A DNA stretch of 19,181 nucleotides from Chloroflexota bacterium (GCA_014383605.1 JACNHM010000532.1:1-19181), one strand, 5' to 3'; numbered from the stretch's first letter, positions 1 to 6,884 are shown. A program made the numbers and translations. Notes: generated from the letters alone by a model not told the origin.

Positions 1-2
1 CG

Positions 3-611
3 GCTACAGCTACGCCGACGAAAACGCCAACGGCCACACCGACCGCAACCGCAACGCACACTCCAACAGCAACCGGCGAGCCTGACCTGTCCGCTTCCAG
101 CAAAAGCGGTTGGCCGGAAGTGATAGACTACTTCCAGGAGGTCACCTTCATCATCACCCTGCGCAACGATGGCGACGGCCCGGCAGCGGTCAGCCTGACC
201 GACGTGCCACCGCTGCCCTACAAGGCGGGCAGCGCCACGGGCGGCATCTGGTGGGATGACGCCGCGGGCATGATCAGGTGGCAGGGCACGTTAGCCGTCG
301 GCGACTCCCGCGTCTTCATGTTCAGCGTACATGGCCCTGTGCCGCCTATCCCCCACGACACCGTGTACACTAACGAGGTCACGATAGACGACGGCGTCCA
401 TGCGCCCTTTGTGCGCCGCGCCAGCGTGCTGGCTAACCCCTGGCCGACGCCAACGGCGACACCTACGGCGACAAACATCCCAACCGCCACAGCGACAGCA
501 ACGGCTACGGCGACGCCTACGATGACACCCACTCCAACAGGTACCCCCACAGCAACGGCTACCCTCACACCTACGCCTTACCGCTGCTGGCTGCCATTCA
601 TCCGGCGTTGA
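3..611 (+). CDS. DUF11-like surface protein, 5' partial
   Basis: The reading frame is open from base 3 to the TAG... stop region ending at 611, so the gene starts left of the window; the GTG at 120 is internal. The first ~25 codons are a Thr/Pro/Ala linker. Next comes a β-sandwich domain of the DUF11 type: a 'VTFIITLRNDGDGPA' strand, then 'LTDVPP', 'GSATGG' and 'TNEVTI', the usual order of this Ig-like repeat. A second Thr/Pro/Ala linker of about 45 residues follows, and the protein stops right after the short tail WLPFIRR. DUF11 domains are extracellular adhesion or wall modules. The same linker-plus-tail layout occurs in the minus-strand gene at 2386-3276, suggesting a shared export or anchoring route (inference). 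No signal peptide can be seen because the 5' end is missing. Confidence 0.8.
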   Translation, partial: ATATPTKTPTATPTATATHTPTATGEPDLSASSKSGWPEVIDYFQEVTFIITLRNDGDGPAAVSLTDVPPLPYKAGSATGGIWWDDAAGMIRWQGTLAVGDSRVFMFSVHGPVPPIPHDTVYTNEVTIDDGVHAPFVRRASVLANPWPTPTATPTATNIPTATATATATATPTMTPTPTGTPTATATLTPTPYRCWLPFIRR

Positions 612-626
612 ACAGGCAGTCCCGAT

Positions 627-655
627 TTGACAAGATAGAACACCTGTGCTATCCT
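627..655 (+). promoter_or_regulatory. recA promoter (sigma-70 type)
   Basis: TTGACA at 627-632 and TATCCT at 650-655 are separated by 17 bp. Transcription would begin near 662, about 110 bases before the recA ATG, leaving a long leader that contains the heptamer hairpin at 669-735. Confidence 0.65.
634..653. promoter_or_regulatory. Palindromic candidate operator over the recA promoter
   Basis: GATAGAACACCTGTGCTATC matches its own reverse complement at 16 of 20 positions (GATAGnACAnnTGTnCTATC). It fills the spacer and enters the -10 box. The core GAAC-N4-GTGC is one base from the Gram-positive LexA-type box GAAC-N4-GTTC. Because the gene is recA, an SOS operator is the natural reading, but that is inference. 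Confidence 0.5.
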
Positions 656-668
656 GTGGCCGAGATCA

Positions 669-735
669 GACGAACGACAAATGACCGGCGACGAACACCA
701 GATGGCCGTTCGTCCTTCGTCGTTGGTCGTTCGTC
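669..735. repeat. Heptamer-built inverted repeat in the recA leader
   Basis: The left arm runs in 7-base steps of GACGAAC-like units, the right arm in 7-base steps of GTTCGTC-like units. Perfect pairing blocks are 669-678 with 726-735 (10 bp) and 690-696 with 708-714 (7 bp); the middle units have drifted. It lies wholly inside the predicted recA mRNA leader. A related array of the same unit family occurs at 18618-18672. Confidence 0.75.
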
Positions 736-772
736 ACCGTTCATGTAAGGCAACACTGTGGGAGGTGACGAG

Positions 773-1846
<1,074 letters not shown>

Positions 1847-1922
1847 GGTAAGCGTCCAGCACACAGAGCGATTCTGTGCTATCGTAGCGGTGTCTTTAAG
1901 CTATCATGGTGGGTATGCCAAT

Positions 1923-1968
1923 GACGGCCTGCTCTCTTTATCCCGATCCGGGATTCTGGCAGGCCGTC
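1923..1968. repeat. Nested hairpin downstream of recA
   Basis: A perfect 10-bp outer stem (1923-1932 with 1959-1968, GACGGCCTGC/GCAGGCCGTC) encloses a perfect 6-bp inner stem (1940-1945 with 1949-1954, ATCCCG/CGGGAT, 3-base loop). No T-run follows, so it is not a classic intrinsic terminator. It could end or stabilise the recA transcript, or belong to the hairpin island. Confidence 0.7.
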
Positions 1969-1974
1969 GTCCAT

Positions 1975-1993
1975 TCTGGCAGCGGTTGCCAGA
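1975..1993. repeat. Short hairpin
   Basis: A perfect 7-bp stem, TCTGGCA/TGCCAGA, with a 5-base loop, 6 bases after the nested hairpin. Confidence 0.6.
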
Positions 1994-2032
1994 GATGAAC
2001 TGACATCCAAATCATTTCTCCTCCCCCACCAA

Positions 2033-2074
2033 GAGGCCTCTTCCATCCTTATCTCCCCCAATGGAAGAGGCCTC
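2033..2074. repeat. 14-bp perfect hairpin
   Basis: GAGGCCTCTTCCAT (2033-2046) is exactly complementary to 2061-2074, with a 14-base pyrimidine-rich loop. Third hairpin in a row after recA. No T-run on the plus side. Confidence 0.75.
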
Positions 2075-2141
2075 ATCGATTCCCCGCCCTCTCCCGGCAT
2101 AGATCAGCCGATGGAACTGATTTGCTCCTATCGCACTGCCA

Positions 2142-2291
2142 GGTAGTCTCCCCCAACTGTGTTGACGCAAGCTTCGGCCGCTTTTTGACCGCAGAGACCG
2201 CCGAGAGCGCTGAGGAAACCAGAAGGTCTCTGCGTGCTCCGCGTGCTCTGCGGTAAGGGAAAAGCTATCAACACGGAAGAGGAAGACTACC
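2142..2291. repeat. 150-bp foldback element with 9-base periodic core
   Basis: The ends 2142-2165 and 2268-2291 are inverted repeats of 24 bases matching at 19 positions. Inside, 2188-2254 is a second inverted repeat whose arms are built of 9-base steps (CCGCAGAGA-like on the left, TGCTCTGCG-like on the right). Pairing is patchy but present between the two (both arms carry a GCTTTT...ACCGCAGAG stretch). The 'CCGCAGAG/CTCTGCGG' type is a familiar dispersed intergenic repeat in environmental bacteria. No open frame or transposase lies within, so it is a MITE-like or structural repeat. Confidence 0.7.
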
Positions 2292-2292
2292 C

Positions 2293-2330
2293 ACTGCCAA
2301 GTCCGGCAGACAGGCGGTGGACTTGGCAGT
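2293..2330. repeat. 12-bp perfect hairpin
   Basis: ACTGCCAAGTCC (2293-2304) pairs exactly with 2319-2330 across a 14-base loop. It starts 1 base after the foldback element and lies about 55 bases beyond the stop of the minus-strand exported protein, so it could also serve as that gene's transcript end. Confidence 0.7.
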
Positions 2331-2385
2331 CCGCCGCGAGCTTTCTGGATCTACTGAGTCTTGATTTCCACGGTTAAGAGTGGAG

Positions 2386-3276
2386 CTACCCCGCGCGCAG
2401 AACGAGGGGCAAATAGCTGCGCGGCGGCAGCTCGCCAGTTGGTGTAAGCGTGGGCGTCGCGGTTAGTGTGCTCGTGGGGGTTGGTGTGGAACTGAGCGTG
2501 GGCGTCGGTGTTGCCGTCGGAGTCCTCGTGGGGGTCGCTGTCGGCGTGGGCGTGGACGTCTCTGTCAGTGTGAGCGTCGGCGTCGCTGTCGCGCTGGGCG
2601 TGCTCGTGGAGGTTGCCGTCGGCGTGCGCGTCAGCGTGCCTGTGGACGTCGCCGTTGGCGTCAATGTGCCAGTAGGGGTGGGCGTCGGAGACTCGCACAC
2701 CTCCAGTTCTACATCATCTACGAAGAAGCCAGTATTGAACTGCTCGTTGCCAGTGCAACGAAAGTGGATACGGAGTGATACCCCCCTGTAGTCGCTGAGG
2801 TCAAAGGAGACTTGCGTCCAGGTATCCCGCGCCACCGTGTTATCCAACGTTTCCAGGTCTCCTAAGGGCATGCCGTCGGCAGCTTGCAGCGTAACGTAGA
2901 GATAATCGTAAGGCGTCTCCACGTCATCAACAGACTGCATGCTCCACCAGTAGCGCAACTCCGCGGTGTCCGAGTCGGCGGGGATGGTCACCAGTTGATA
3001 CAGTGTATCGTCGGTGGCCTGATAGTCCCCCATCCACGCCCCGAAATCGCCGCCATGAGGCCGTTGGTCACTGATCTCCGTATGCCCTCCCAGTATCCAG
3101 GGCGCCGGGTCGGATGTCCCTTGCTCGAAGTCACCGTTGCGCACCAGGTCGTCGCATGACGCGGGCATCGCCGCCGGCGCGGCGGCGATCACACCCGAAG
3201 CGGCAAGGAGCAGAGCAACCAGAAGCCACAACGAGACAACCAGGGCGGTTAGGGAGTGTCGTTTCTCAGAGTGCAT
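2386..3276 (-). CDS. Exported carbohydrate-binding-like protein with Thr/Pro linker
   Basis: 296 residues from ATG 3276. Longer starts exist, but this one places a basic end (MHSEKRH) directly before a hydrophobic run at residues 9-31 with small residues after it, a good Sec signal peptide. Residues ~41-193 look like a jelly-roll domain: '[10 protein letters not shown]', 'APWILGG', '[10 protein letters not shown]', 'LRYWW', '[13 protein letters not shown]', '[10 protein letters not shown]', the pattern of CenC-like carbohydrate-binding or MAM-like modules. Residues ~196-281 are a Thr/Pro/Ser/Ala linker. The protein ends [10 protein letters not shown], echoing WLPFIRR in the first gene. No catalytic residues are evident, so it is probably a surface-binding protein. 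I see no clear Shine-Dalgarno site. Its exact ligand is unknown. Confidence 0.82.
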   Translation of the reverse strand: MHSEKRHSLTALVVSLWLLVALLLAASGVIAAAPAAMPASCDDLVRNGDFEQGTSDPAPWILGGHTEISDQRPHGGDFGAWMGDYQATDDTLYQLVTIPADSDTAELRYWWSMQSVDDVETPYDYLYVTLQAADGMPLGDLETLDNTVARDTWTQVSFDLSDYRGVSLRIHFRCTGNEQFNTGFFVDDVELEVCESPTPTPTGTLTPTATSTGTLTRTPTATSTSTPSATATPTLTLTETSTPTPTATPTRTPTATPTPTLSSTPTPTSTLTATPTLTPTGELPPRSYLPLVLRAG

Positions 3277-3349
3277 GTGTGTTCTCGACAGGGCAATGTG
3301 ATGTGATGGCCTGGCCGACAGCCGCACGGGCTGCCAGGCAGACAGGCAT

Positions 3350-3378
3350 ATTATAGCGCGAAAAGGATGGGTAGCCAA
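3350..3378 (-). promoter_or_regulatory. Candidate promoter of the exported protein
   Basis: Read on the minus strand, TTGGCT (3373-3378) and TATAAT (3350-3355) are 17 bp apart. Transcription would begin near 3343, giving a leader of about 67 bases before ATG 3276. Confidence 0.5.
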
Positions 3379-3433
3379 ACCACTCCACCCATGCCTGCTG
3401 GGCGGTTATGTATACATTTCGGAGGAAACTCCA

Positions 3434-3493
3434 ATGGCAGAAAGAGACGTTTTGCGCCCGGCCCGATGGCCGCCGATGGAAATCGCAGCATGA
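3434..3493 (+). CDS. Possible 19-residue leader peptide or small protein
   Basis: ATG 3434 is preceded by a strong GGAGG (3421-3425) at 8 bases and runs to a TGA at 3491-3493; the peptide would be MAERDVLRPARWPPMEIAA. It has no TM segment or repeated regulatory codons. It lies in the divergent gap, upstream of the S1-gene promoter. The good ribosome site is the only support; it may be chance. Confidence 0.25.
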   Translation: MAERDVLRPARWPPMEIAA

Positions 3494-3574
3494 GGGCGCT
3501 GTGCGCCGGTCGCCCGCCTGCGCGGGTGGGAAAGCAGCACTACAGTTAGTCCCGCGATAGACCCAGTGTCTATT

Positions 3575-3602
3575 TTGACAGCCGGGCAGAGTTGAGTATA
3601 AT
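3575..3602 (+). promoter_or_regulatory. Consensus sigma-70 promoter for the S1-domain gene
   Basis: TTGACA (3575-3580) and TATAAT (3597-3602), both perfect consensus, are separated by 16 bp. Transcription should start near 3609, about 95 bases before ATG 3705. Confidence 0.75.
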
Positions 3603-3648
3603 GACAGCAGCGCTCGAAGAAAAGGAACTGCGCGATTGGGAATCAATG

Positions 3649-3675
3649 ACTCGCCAGTTGGAACGGCGAGTTTTT
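3649..3675 (+). terminator. Attenuator-like hairpin in the S1-gene leader
   Basis: ACTCGCC (3649-3655) pairs perfectly with GGCGAGT (3665-3671) and runs into five T's (3671-3675). This is the form of an intrinsic terminator, placed between the promoter and the ribosome site (GAGGGGG, 3688-3694). Premature termination controlling the gene is possible; no competing antiterminator stem was worked out. Confidence 0.5.
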
Positions 3676-3704
3676 GTTGCACTACCTGAGGGGGTAAAAC
3701 ACAC

Positions 3705-4457
3705 ATGGCAAGATCGAAGAAAAAGGGGGCATCCAAAGTCACGGTTATCCCCCGTAAGAAGGTCGTCAGGACGCTGGCCCGAGGGATGGAAAAGCAAGGC
3801 CAAGTGCGGCGGCTGGCCGGTTTCGGTGCCTTCGTGGACATCGGTGCAGGGACCGACGGCCTCCTGCACATCTCAGAACTTGACCCTAACCGTCAAGTGC
3901 GCCAGATCACCGAGGTGCTCAGCGTTGGTGATGAGATCACCGTCTGGATAAAAGACCTGGATCGGGAGCAGAACCGCATCAGCCTGACCATGGTGCCGCC
4001 GGGGACAAAAACCCTGGATGACCTGGAACAGGGCATGATCGTCAACGGCAAGGTGACTCGCCTGGCTCCCTACGGCGCTTTCGTGGACATTGGTCTGCCG
4101 CGCGAGGGCATGTTGCACGTGCGAGAAATGGCCGACGGTTACGTCAGAGCACCGGAAGATGTGGTCGCCGTCGGCGAGGAACTGGAGGTGCGCATCGTGG
4201 AGTTGGACAAGCGCCGAGGCCGCATTGACCTGAGCATCAAGGGGATACATGCGGAGATGGAGACGGCAGCCGAGCAGAATGCGCCGGAGGAGGATCCCCC
4301 CACGCTTATGGAGATCGCCCTGCGAGAGGCGATGGGCGATGATCTGCCATTGCCCACGCGGAAGAAGTCGCACAAGAAACGCCAGCGCCGGTATCGACAA
4401 CGCGAGCAGGACGAGATCATCTCGCGTACTCTGGAAACCCACCGGCAAGTCGCGTAG
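3705..4457 (+). CDS. Two-S1-domain RNA-binding protein
   Basis: 250 residues. After a Lys-rich start (MARSKKKG) come two S1 OB-fold domains: residues ~27-95, with 'GQVRRLAGFGAFVDIG...GLLHISEL' and 'ISLTMV', and ~107-177, with 'GKVTRLAPYGAFVDIG...GMLHVREM' and 'IDLSIKG'. An acidic stretch follows, then a strongly basic tail (KKSHKKRQRRYRQR, ~220-233). It resembles stand-alone S1 proteins that bind mRNA or the ribosome rather than full-length ribosomal protein S1 (four to six domains). ATG 3705 is chosen because GAGGGGG lies 10 bases upstream and the MARSKKK start is natural. It has its own consensus promoter, an attenuator-like leader, and a hairpin after the stop, so it is probably monocistronic. 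The precise target is unknown. Confidence 0.85.
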   Translation: MARSKKKGASKVTVIPRKKVVRTLARGMEKQGQVRRLAGFGAFVDIGAGTDGLLHISELDPNRQVRQITEVLSVGDEITVWIKDLDREQNRISLTMVPPGTKTLDDLEQGMIVNGKVTRLAPYGAFVDIGLPREGMLHVREMADGYVRAPEDVVAVGEELEVRIVELDKRRGRIDLSIKGIHAEMETAAEQNAPEEDPPTLMEIALREAMGDDLPLPTRKKSHKKRQRRYRQREQDEIISRTLETHRQVA

Positions 4458-4511
4458 TCCTGCGGCCTCGCCGAGATTCCTCTTCTCACCGCATCACAAT
4501 GCGTCAAAGAT

Positions 4512-4552
4512 CAGCGAGACAGCGGAGGGTTGAACCCTCTGCTGTTTCGTTG
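4512..4552 (+). terminator. Long hairpin after the S1 gene
   Basis: 18 pairs (three of them G-U) between 4512-4529 and 4535-4552 around a TTGAA loop; the GC core is next to the loop. Only short T-runs occur (TTT at 4545-4547), so the terminator call is moderate, but position and stem fit. Confidence 0.6.
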
Positions 4553-4569
4553 ACTCCGCAAGAAACTTC

Positions 4570-5130
4570 ATGCGAACCTCACGTGTGATCACCAGCCTGA
4601 TGGCGAGCGCGGCGCTGTCCCCACTGCTGGCACTGCCCCTGAACAAGGACCGATGGATAACCTGGGGCAGTGAAGTGCTGCATCTGCTGGCAGGATGGGT
4701 CCTGCGGGTGGTGCAGGTGCTCACGCTGGGACAACTGCCACCGGTCGTTGGCGTCGGCGGCGTGGTGCTGCGCGAAGGAGAGGTGCTGGCGCTGCACCGT
4801 TCCGACGGACGCTACGCGCTGCCCGGCGGTGCGATGCGCTATGGGGAAACGTGCGACGCGGCGCTGCGCCGCGAGCTGCGGGAAGAGACTGGGGCGGAGA
4901 TCGCCATCGAGGGGCTGGTGGGGGTCTACTCCGGGCCAGCGCCGGGCAGGAACGTGCGGGCCGTGGTCATCGTTTACCGTTGTCGCTGGACAGGGGGCCA
5001 GGAGCGGTGCTCGTACGAAGGCGAACCGGTGTGGCTGTCGCTGGAGGCGCTGCCGCCGCCTGAGCAGTGGGCCTTTGGCTCCGACGACGTCCTGGCCGAT
5101 CTGCGAGCGGGCCGTCTGAACCTGTACTGA
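4570..5130 (+). CDS. Nudix hydrolase with hydrophobic N-terminus
   Basis: 186 residues. A Nudix box fits the pattern G-x5-E-x7-REUxEExGU: G87, E93, R101-E102-L103-R104-E105-E106-T107-G108. The glutamates E102, E105 and E106 would bind the metal. Family members cleave nucleoside diphosphates linked to another group, such as oxidised nucleotides, ADP-ribose or caps; the substrate cannot be read from sequence. Residues ~6-24 and ~37-55 are hydrophobic helical stretches before the Nudix fold, which starts at about residue 60, so membrane association is possible. No strong ribosome site precedes ATG 4570. It stands between the S1-gene terminator and a repeat cluster, so it is probably a separate unit. 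Confidence 0.88.
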   Translation: MRTSRVITSLMASAALSPLLALPLNKDRWITWGSEVLHLLAGWVLRVVQVLTLGQLPPVVGVGGVVLREGEVLALHRSDGRYALPGGAMRYGETCDAALRRELREETGAEIAIEGLVGVYSGPAPGRNVRAVVIVYRCRWTGGQERCSYEGEPVWLSLEALPPPEQWAFGSDDVLADLRAGRLNLY

Positions 5131-5224
5131 GGGCAACCGCAAGGGTTGCCCCTACCACCGATCGCACACCCGTAGGGGCTGGGCTTGCCCCTGCCCCAGG
5201 ACAACCACGCGGGGTGCCCCTACC
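5131..5224. repeat. GTAGGGGC/GCCCCTAC repeat cluster, also Nudix gene end hairpin
   Basis: Directly after the Nudix TGA, GGGCAACC (5131-5138) pairs with GGTTGCCC (5144-5151) around GCAAG. The octamer GCCCCTAC occurs at 5148-5155, inverted at 5171-5178, and again at about 5216-5223. This GTAGGGGC...GGGCAACC type is a common dispersed intergenic repeat. The remaining gap to 5363 shows no gene. Confidence 0.65.
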
Positions 5225-5363
5225 ATGTGACCAATGCCCTCCACCCCATCTTGTCAGCGGAACAGCGGAATAAGCGGAAAATACACGTTGCGGTCTTTCC
5301 GTTTTTCTGCTGGCAATGTGTTGCCCCCCACACTTTTGAACGACACTCCAACGAATAGACATC

Positions 5364-5392
5364 TTGACCAGATTCCCAGCCTGTGGTAGAAT
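5364..5392 (+). promoter_or_regulatory. Promoter of the small gene-nfi pair
   Basis: TTGACC (5364-5369) and TAGAAT (5387-5392) are 17 bp apart, placing the start of transcription near 5399, about 40 bases before ATG 5439. Confidence 0.6.
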
Positions 5393-5402
5393 GCCTGCAA
5401 GA

Positions 5403-5429
5403 CCAAACAGCCCATTTTGACCTGTTTGG
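5403..5429 (+). promoter_or_regulatory. Leader hairpin touching the ribosome site
   Basis: CCAAACAG (5403-5410) pairs perfectly with CTGTTTGG (5422-5429). The last two G's of the stem are the first two of the GGAGGAAGG ribosome site (5428-5436). The hairpin would sit at the very 5' end of the transcript, where it could protect the RNA or limit translation. Confidence 0.5.
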
Positions 5430-5438
5430 AGGAAGGCT

Positions 5439-5681
5439 ATGAACACTCGCGTCAGTGTTGGTGAGGCCAAAGACAACTTCACTGCTTCTCCCCGAGAACG
5501 AGGTCTCTACACCGAGAACGGCGAGATTGACCGCGAATTCATCCGCAGGGAGATCGCTGCTGGCCGCATGCATCCAGCCATGGCCATGTTCGGGCTGTGG
5601 ACCGATCAACCCGAATGGGATGACATTGGTGAGGGGAGCTCATGGAATTGTCGCTCAGGCACGAACATCCCTGGGACGTGA
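5439..5681 (+). CDS. Small uncharacterised protein upstream of and overlapping nfi
   Basis: 80 residues, with a strong GGAGGAAGG site just before ATG 5439 and a promoter 45 bases upstream, so it is probably translated. The first part is polar (VGEAKDNF, RERGLYTENGEIDREFIRREIAAGR). The segment MHPAMAMFGLWTDQPEWDDI recalls the C-terminal 'GLW-D-PE' stretch of some small antitoxin-like proteins, but the Ser/Gly/Asn-rich last 17 residues do not. They coincide with a 40-base overlap into nfi, so the original end may be lost by frameshift. I do not recognise a family. The overlap suggests translational coupling with nfi. Confidence 0.5.
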   Translation: MNTRVSVGEAKDNFTASPRERGLYTENGEIDREFIRREIAAGRMHPAMAMFGLWTDQPEWDDIGEGSSWNCRSGTNIPGT

Positions 5682-6343
5682 CGGGCGAGGAGGCCAGGGC
5701 CATCCAGAGCCGATTGGCCCCCCTGGTCGCCGAAACCCCGCTGCCTGGTCCCATCCGCACCATCGCCGGCATTGACGTCAGCTTCCCCGGCGACAACGTC
5801 GCCCGCGCCGCCGTCGTCGTCCTCTCCTACCCCGACCAGACGCCGCTGGAGCAGGTCACCGCCGAACTGCCCGTGCGCTTCCCCTACATCCCCGGCCTGC
5901 TGAGTTTCCGCGAGACGCCGGTGGTGCTGGAGGCGTTGCAGAAGCTGAGCGCGATGCCCGACGCACTGATGTGCGATGCGCAGGGCCGGGCGCATTTCCG
6001 GCGGCTGGGGCTGGCCTCGCACGTGGGCTTGCTGCTGGACCATCCGACCATCGGCTGCGCCAAGTCACGGCTGGTGGGCACGTTTCACATGCCCGGCGAG
6101 GAGAAGGGCAGCCACACCTGGCTGTACGATGGCGAGGAGATCATCGGCGCGGTGGTGCGCACACGCACGGGGGTAAGCCCGGTCTACGTCAGCGTGGGGC
6201 ACCGGATTGATCTGCAGACGGCCATCGAGGTGGTGCTGACCTGCGCGCTGACGTATCGTTTGCCGGAGCCGACGCGGCTGGCCCACCAGGTGGCCGGCGG
6301 CGCGCAGGTGGTGCCTCGGGGAGAGCAGTTGAGTCTGTTCTAA
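5642..6343 (+). CDS. nfi: Endonuclease V (deoxyinosine 3' endonuclease)
   Basis: 233 residues. Endonuclease V nicks DNA one base 3' of deoxyinosine and starts repair of deaminated adenine. The family motifs are present in order: GIDVSF (43-48, D45), the wedge and catalytic stretch PYIPGLLSFRE (81-91, E91), CDAQGRAHFRRLGLASHVG (111-129, D112), PTIGCAKSRLVG and VGHRIDL. D45, E91 and D112 match the metal-binding triad. The usual 'DGxG' is 'DAQG' here, a mild change. ATG 5642 follows GAGGGGAG at 5631-5638 and overlaps the upstream small gene by 40 bases. The last 28 codons recur, diverged, at 6901-6984 after the HTH gene. Confidence 0.95.
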   Translation: MELSLRHEHPWDVTGEEARAIQSRLAPLVAETPLPGPIRTIAGIDVSFPGDNVARAAVVVLSYPDQTPLEQVTAELPVRFPYIPGLLSFRETPVVLEALQKLSAMPDALMCDAQGRAHFRRLGLASHVGLLLDHPTIGCAKSRLVGTFHMPGEEKGSHTWLYDGEEIIGAVVRTRTGVSPVYVSVGHRIDLQTAIEVVLTCALTYRLPEPTRLAHQVAGGAQVVPRGEQLSLF

Positions 6344-6344
6344 T
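6260..6344. repeat. Direct repeat copy 1 (3' end of nfi)
   Basis: These 85 bases recur at 6901-6985, offset 641, with 10 mismatches (about 88% identity) and no gaps. This copy is the intact end of nfi. The two copies bracket the hairpin cluster and the HTH gene. Confidence 0.85.
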
Positions 6345-6404
6345 GGGCTGTAGGCAAAACGCTGGAAGGAACTCAAGACCGATCACACCTTTGCTGCTAG
6401 CGGA

Positions 6405-6476
6405 AGCCCGAGGCTCAAGCCGTCGGGCTGAAAGGGCGAAGCCCTTCGGGCTGGTGATCTCAGCCCCGCAGGGGCT
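6405..6476. repeat. Cluster of three GC-rich hairpins after nfi
   Basis: AGCCCGA (6405-6411) pairs with TCGGGCT (6423-6429), extended inward by GGCT/AGCC (6412-6415 with 6418-6421, one bulged G). AAGGGC (6432-6437) pairs with GCCCTT (6441-6446). AGCCCC (6462-6467) pairs with GGGGCT (6471-6476), followed by TT. They probably end the nfi transcript and resemble dispersed 'AGCCCGTCGGGCT' intergenic repeats. Confidence 0.6.
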
Positions 6477-6510
6477 TTGCTCTCTCAGCGCGGGGGGTTC
6501 AGCCCCGCCC

Positions 6511-6539
6511 TTGACCTGTCATAGCATATGTGCTATACT
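6511..6539 (+). promoter_or_regulatory. Promoter of the HTH gene
   Basis: TTGACC (6511-6516) and TATACT (6534-6539) are 17 bp apart. Transcription would begin near 6546, 30 bases before ATG 6576. Confidence 0.7.
6521..6536. promoter_or_regulatory. Palindromic operator overlapping the HTH promoter
   Basis: ATAGCA-TATG-TGCTAT: perfect 6-base half sites around a 4-base centre, lying in the spacer and covering the first half of the -10 box. This is the position of an autorepressor site. The adjacent gene encodes an HTH protein of a family that usually represses itself. Confidence 0.65.
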
Positions 6540-6575
6540 GGACACGGACGCACGGGGGGCGGTTGGAGGTGCGCT

Positions 6576-6884
6576 ATGACGAGGACTAGAGCAAGTCGGC
6601 CTTTTCAAGAGTATCGCGAGGAACAGATGCGGGATCCCGAGTTTGCATCTGCCTATCGCGCTTTGGAACCGGAGTACCAGGTGGCCCGCGAGGTAATCCG
6701 ACTCCGGCTTCAGCGGGGCCTGTCCCAGGAGGAATTGGCGCAGAGGGCAGGAACCGGGCAGCCCAATATCTCCCGGTTGGAACGGGCAACTATCAACCCC
6801 TCGCTGCGCTTCCTTCGCCGGGTGGCCGCCGCCTTGGGTGCGGAGGTGGAGGTTAGATTCAGACCGCTCGAAGCCGCAGATTGA
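6576..6884 (+). CDS. XRE-family HTH protein, HigA-antitoxin-like
   Basis: 102 residues from ATG 6576, preceded by GGAGGT at 6565-6570; an upstream ATG at 6528 lies inside the promoter. Residues ~38-90 form an XRE/Cro helix-turn-helix ('VIRLRLQRGLSQEELAQRAG', 'QPNISRLER', 'NPSLRFLRRVAAALG'), and the end 'AEVEVRFRPLE' is the usual HigA-type strand. The N-terminal 'MRDPEFASAYRALEPEYQVAR' is also typical of this antitoxin class. Such proteins normally pair with a RelE/HigB-type toxin and repress their own promoter. No toxin-like frame occurs on either side, so it appears orphaned. The palindrome in its promoter is the likely operator. Confidence 0.85.
   Translation: MTRTRASRPFQEYREEQMRDPEFASAYRALEPEYQVAREVIRLRLQRGLSQEELAQRAGTGQPNISRLERATINPSLRFLRRVAAALGAEVEVRFRPLEAAD

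Noticed and set aside
218..568. Long minus-strand frame rich in Val/Gly/Ala opposite the Thr/Pro linker (and its mirror at 2450-2791).
   Set aside because: It is the complement of the repetitive linker codons; the VGVGV pattern is a by-product with no start site or domain.
696..712. CGAAC...GTTCG inverted repeat as the LexA box of recA.
   Set aside because: The half sites are 11 bases apart, too far for a known LexA box, and they belong to the heptamer hairpin downstream of the promoter. The palindrome at 634-653 fits better.
2142..2291. Insertion sequence or MITE with terminal inverted repeats.
   Set aside because: The ends match at only 19 of 24 positions, there is no convincing target duplication and no transposase, so it is listed as a foldback repeat.
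3276..3378. Longer N-terminus of the exported protein (34 extra residues).
   Set aside because: The added residues precede a good signal peptide and overlap the putative promoter; export proteins start with the basic n-region at ATG 3276.
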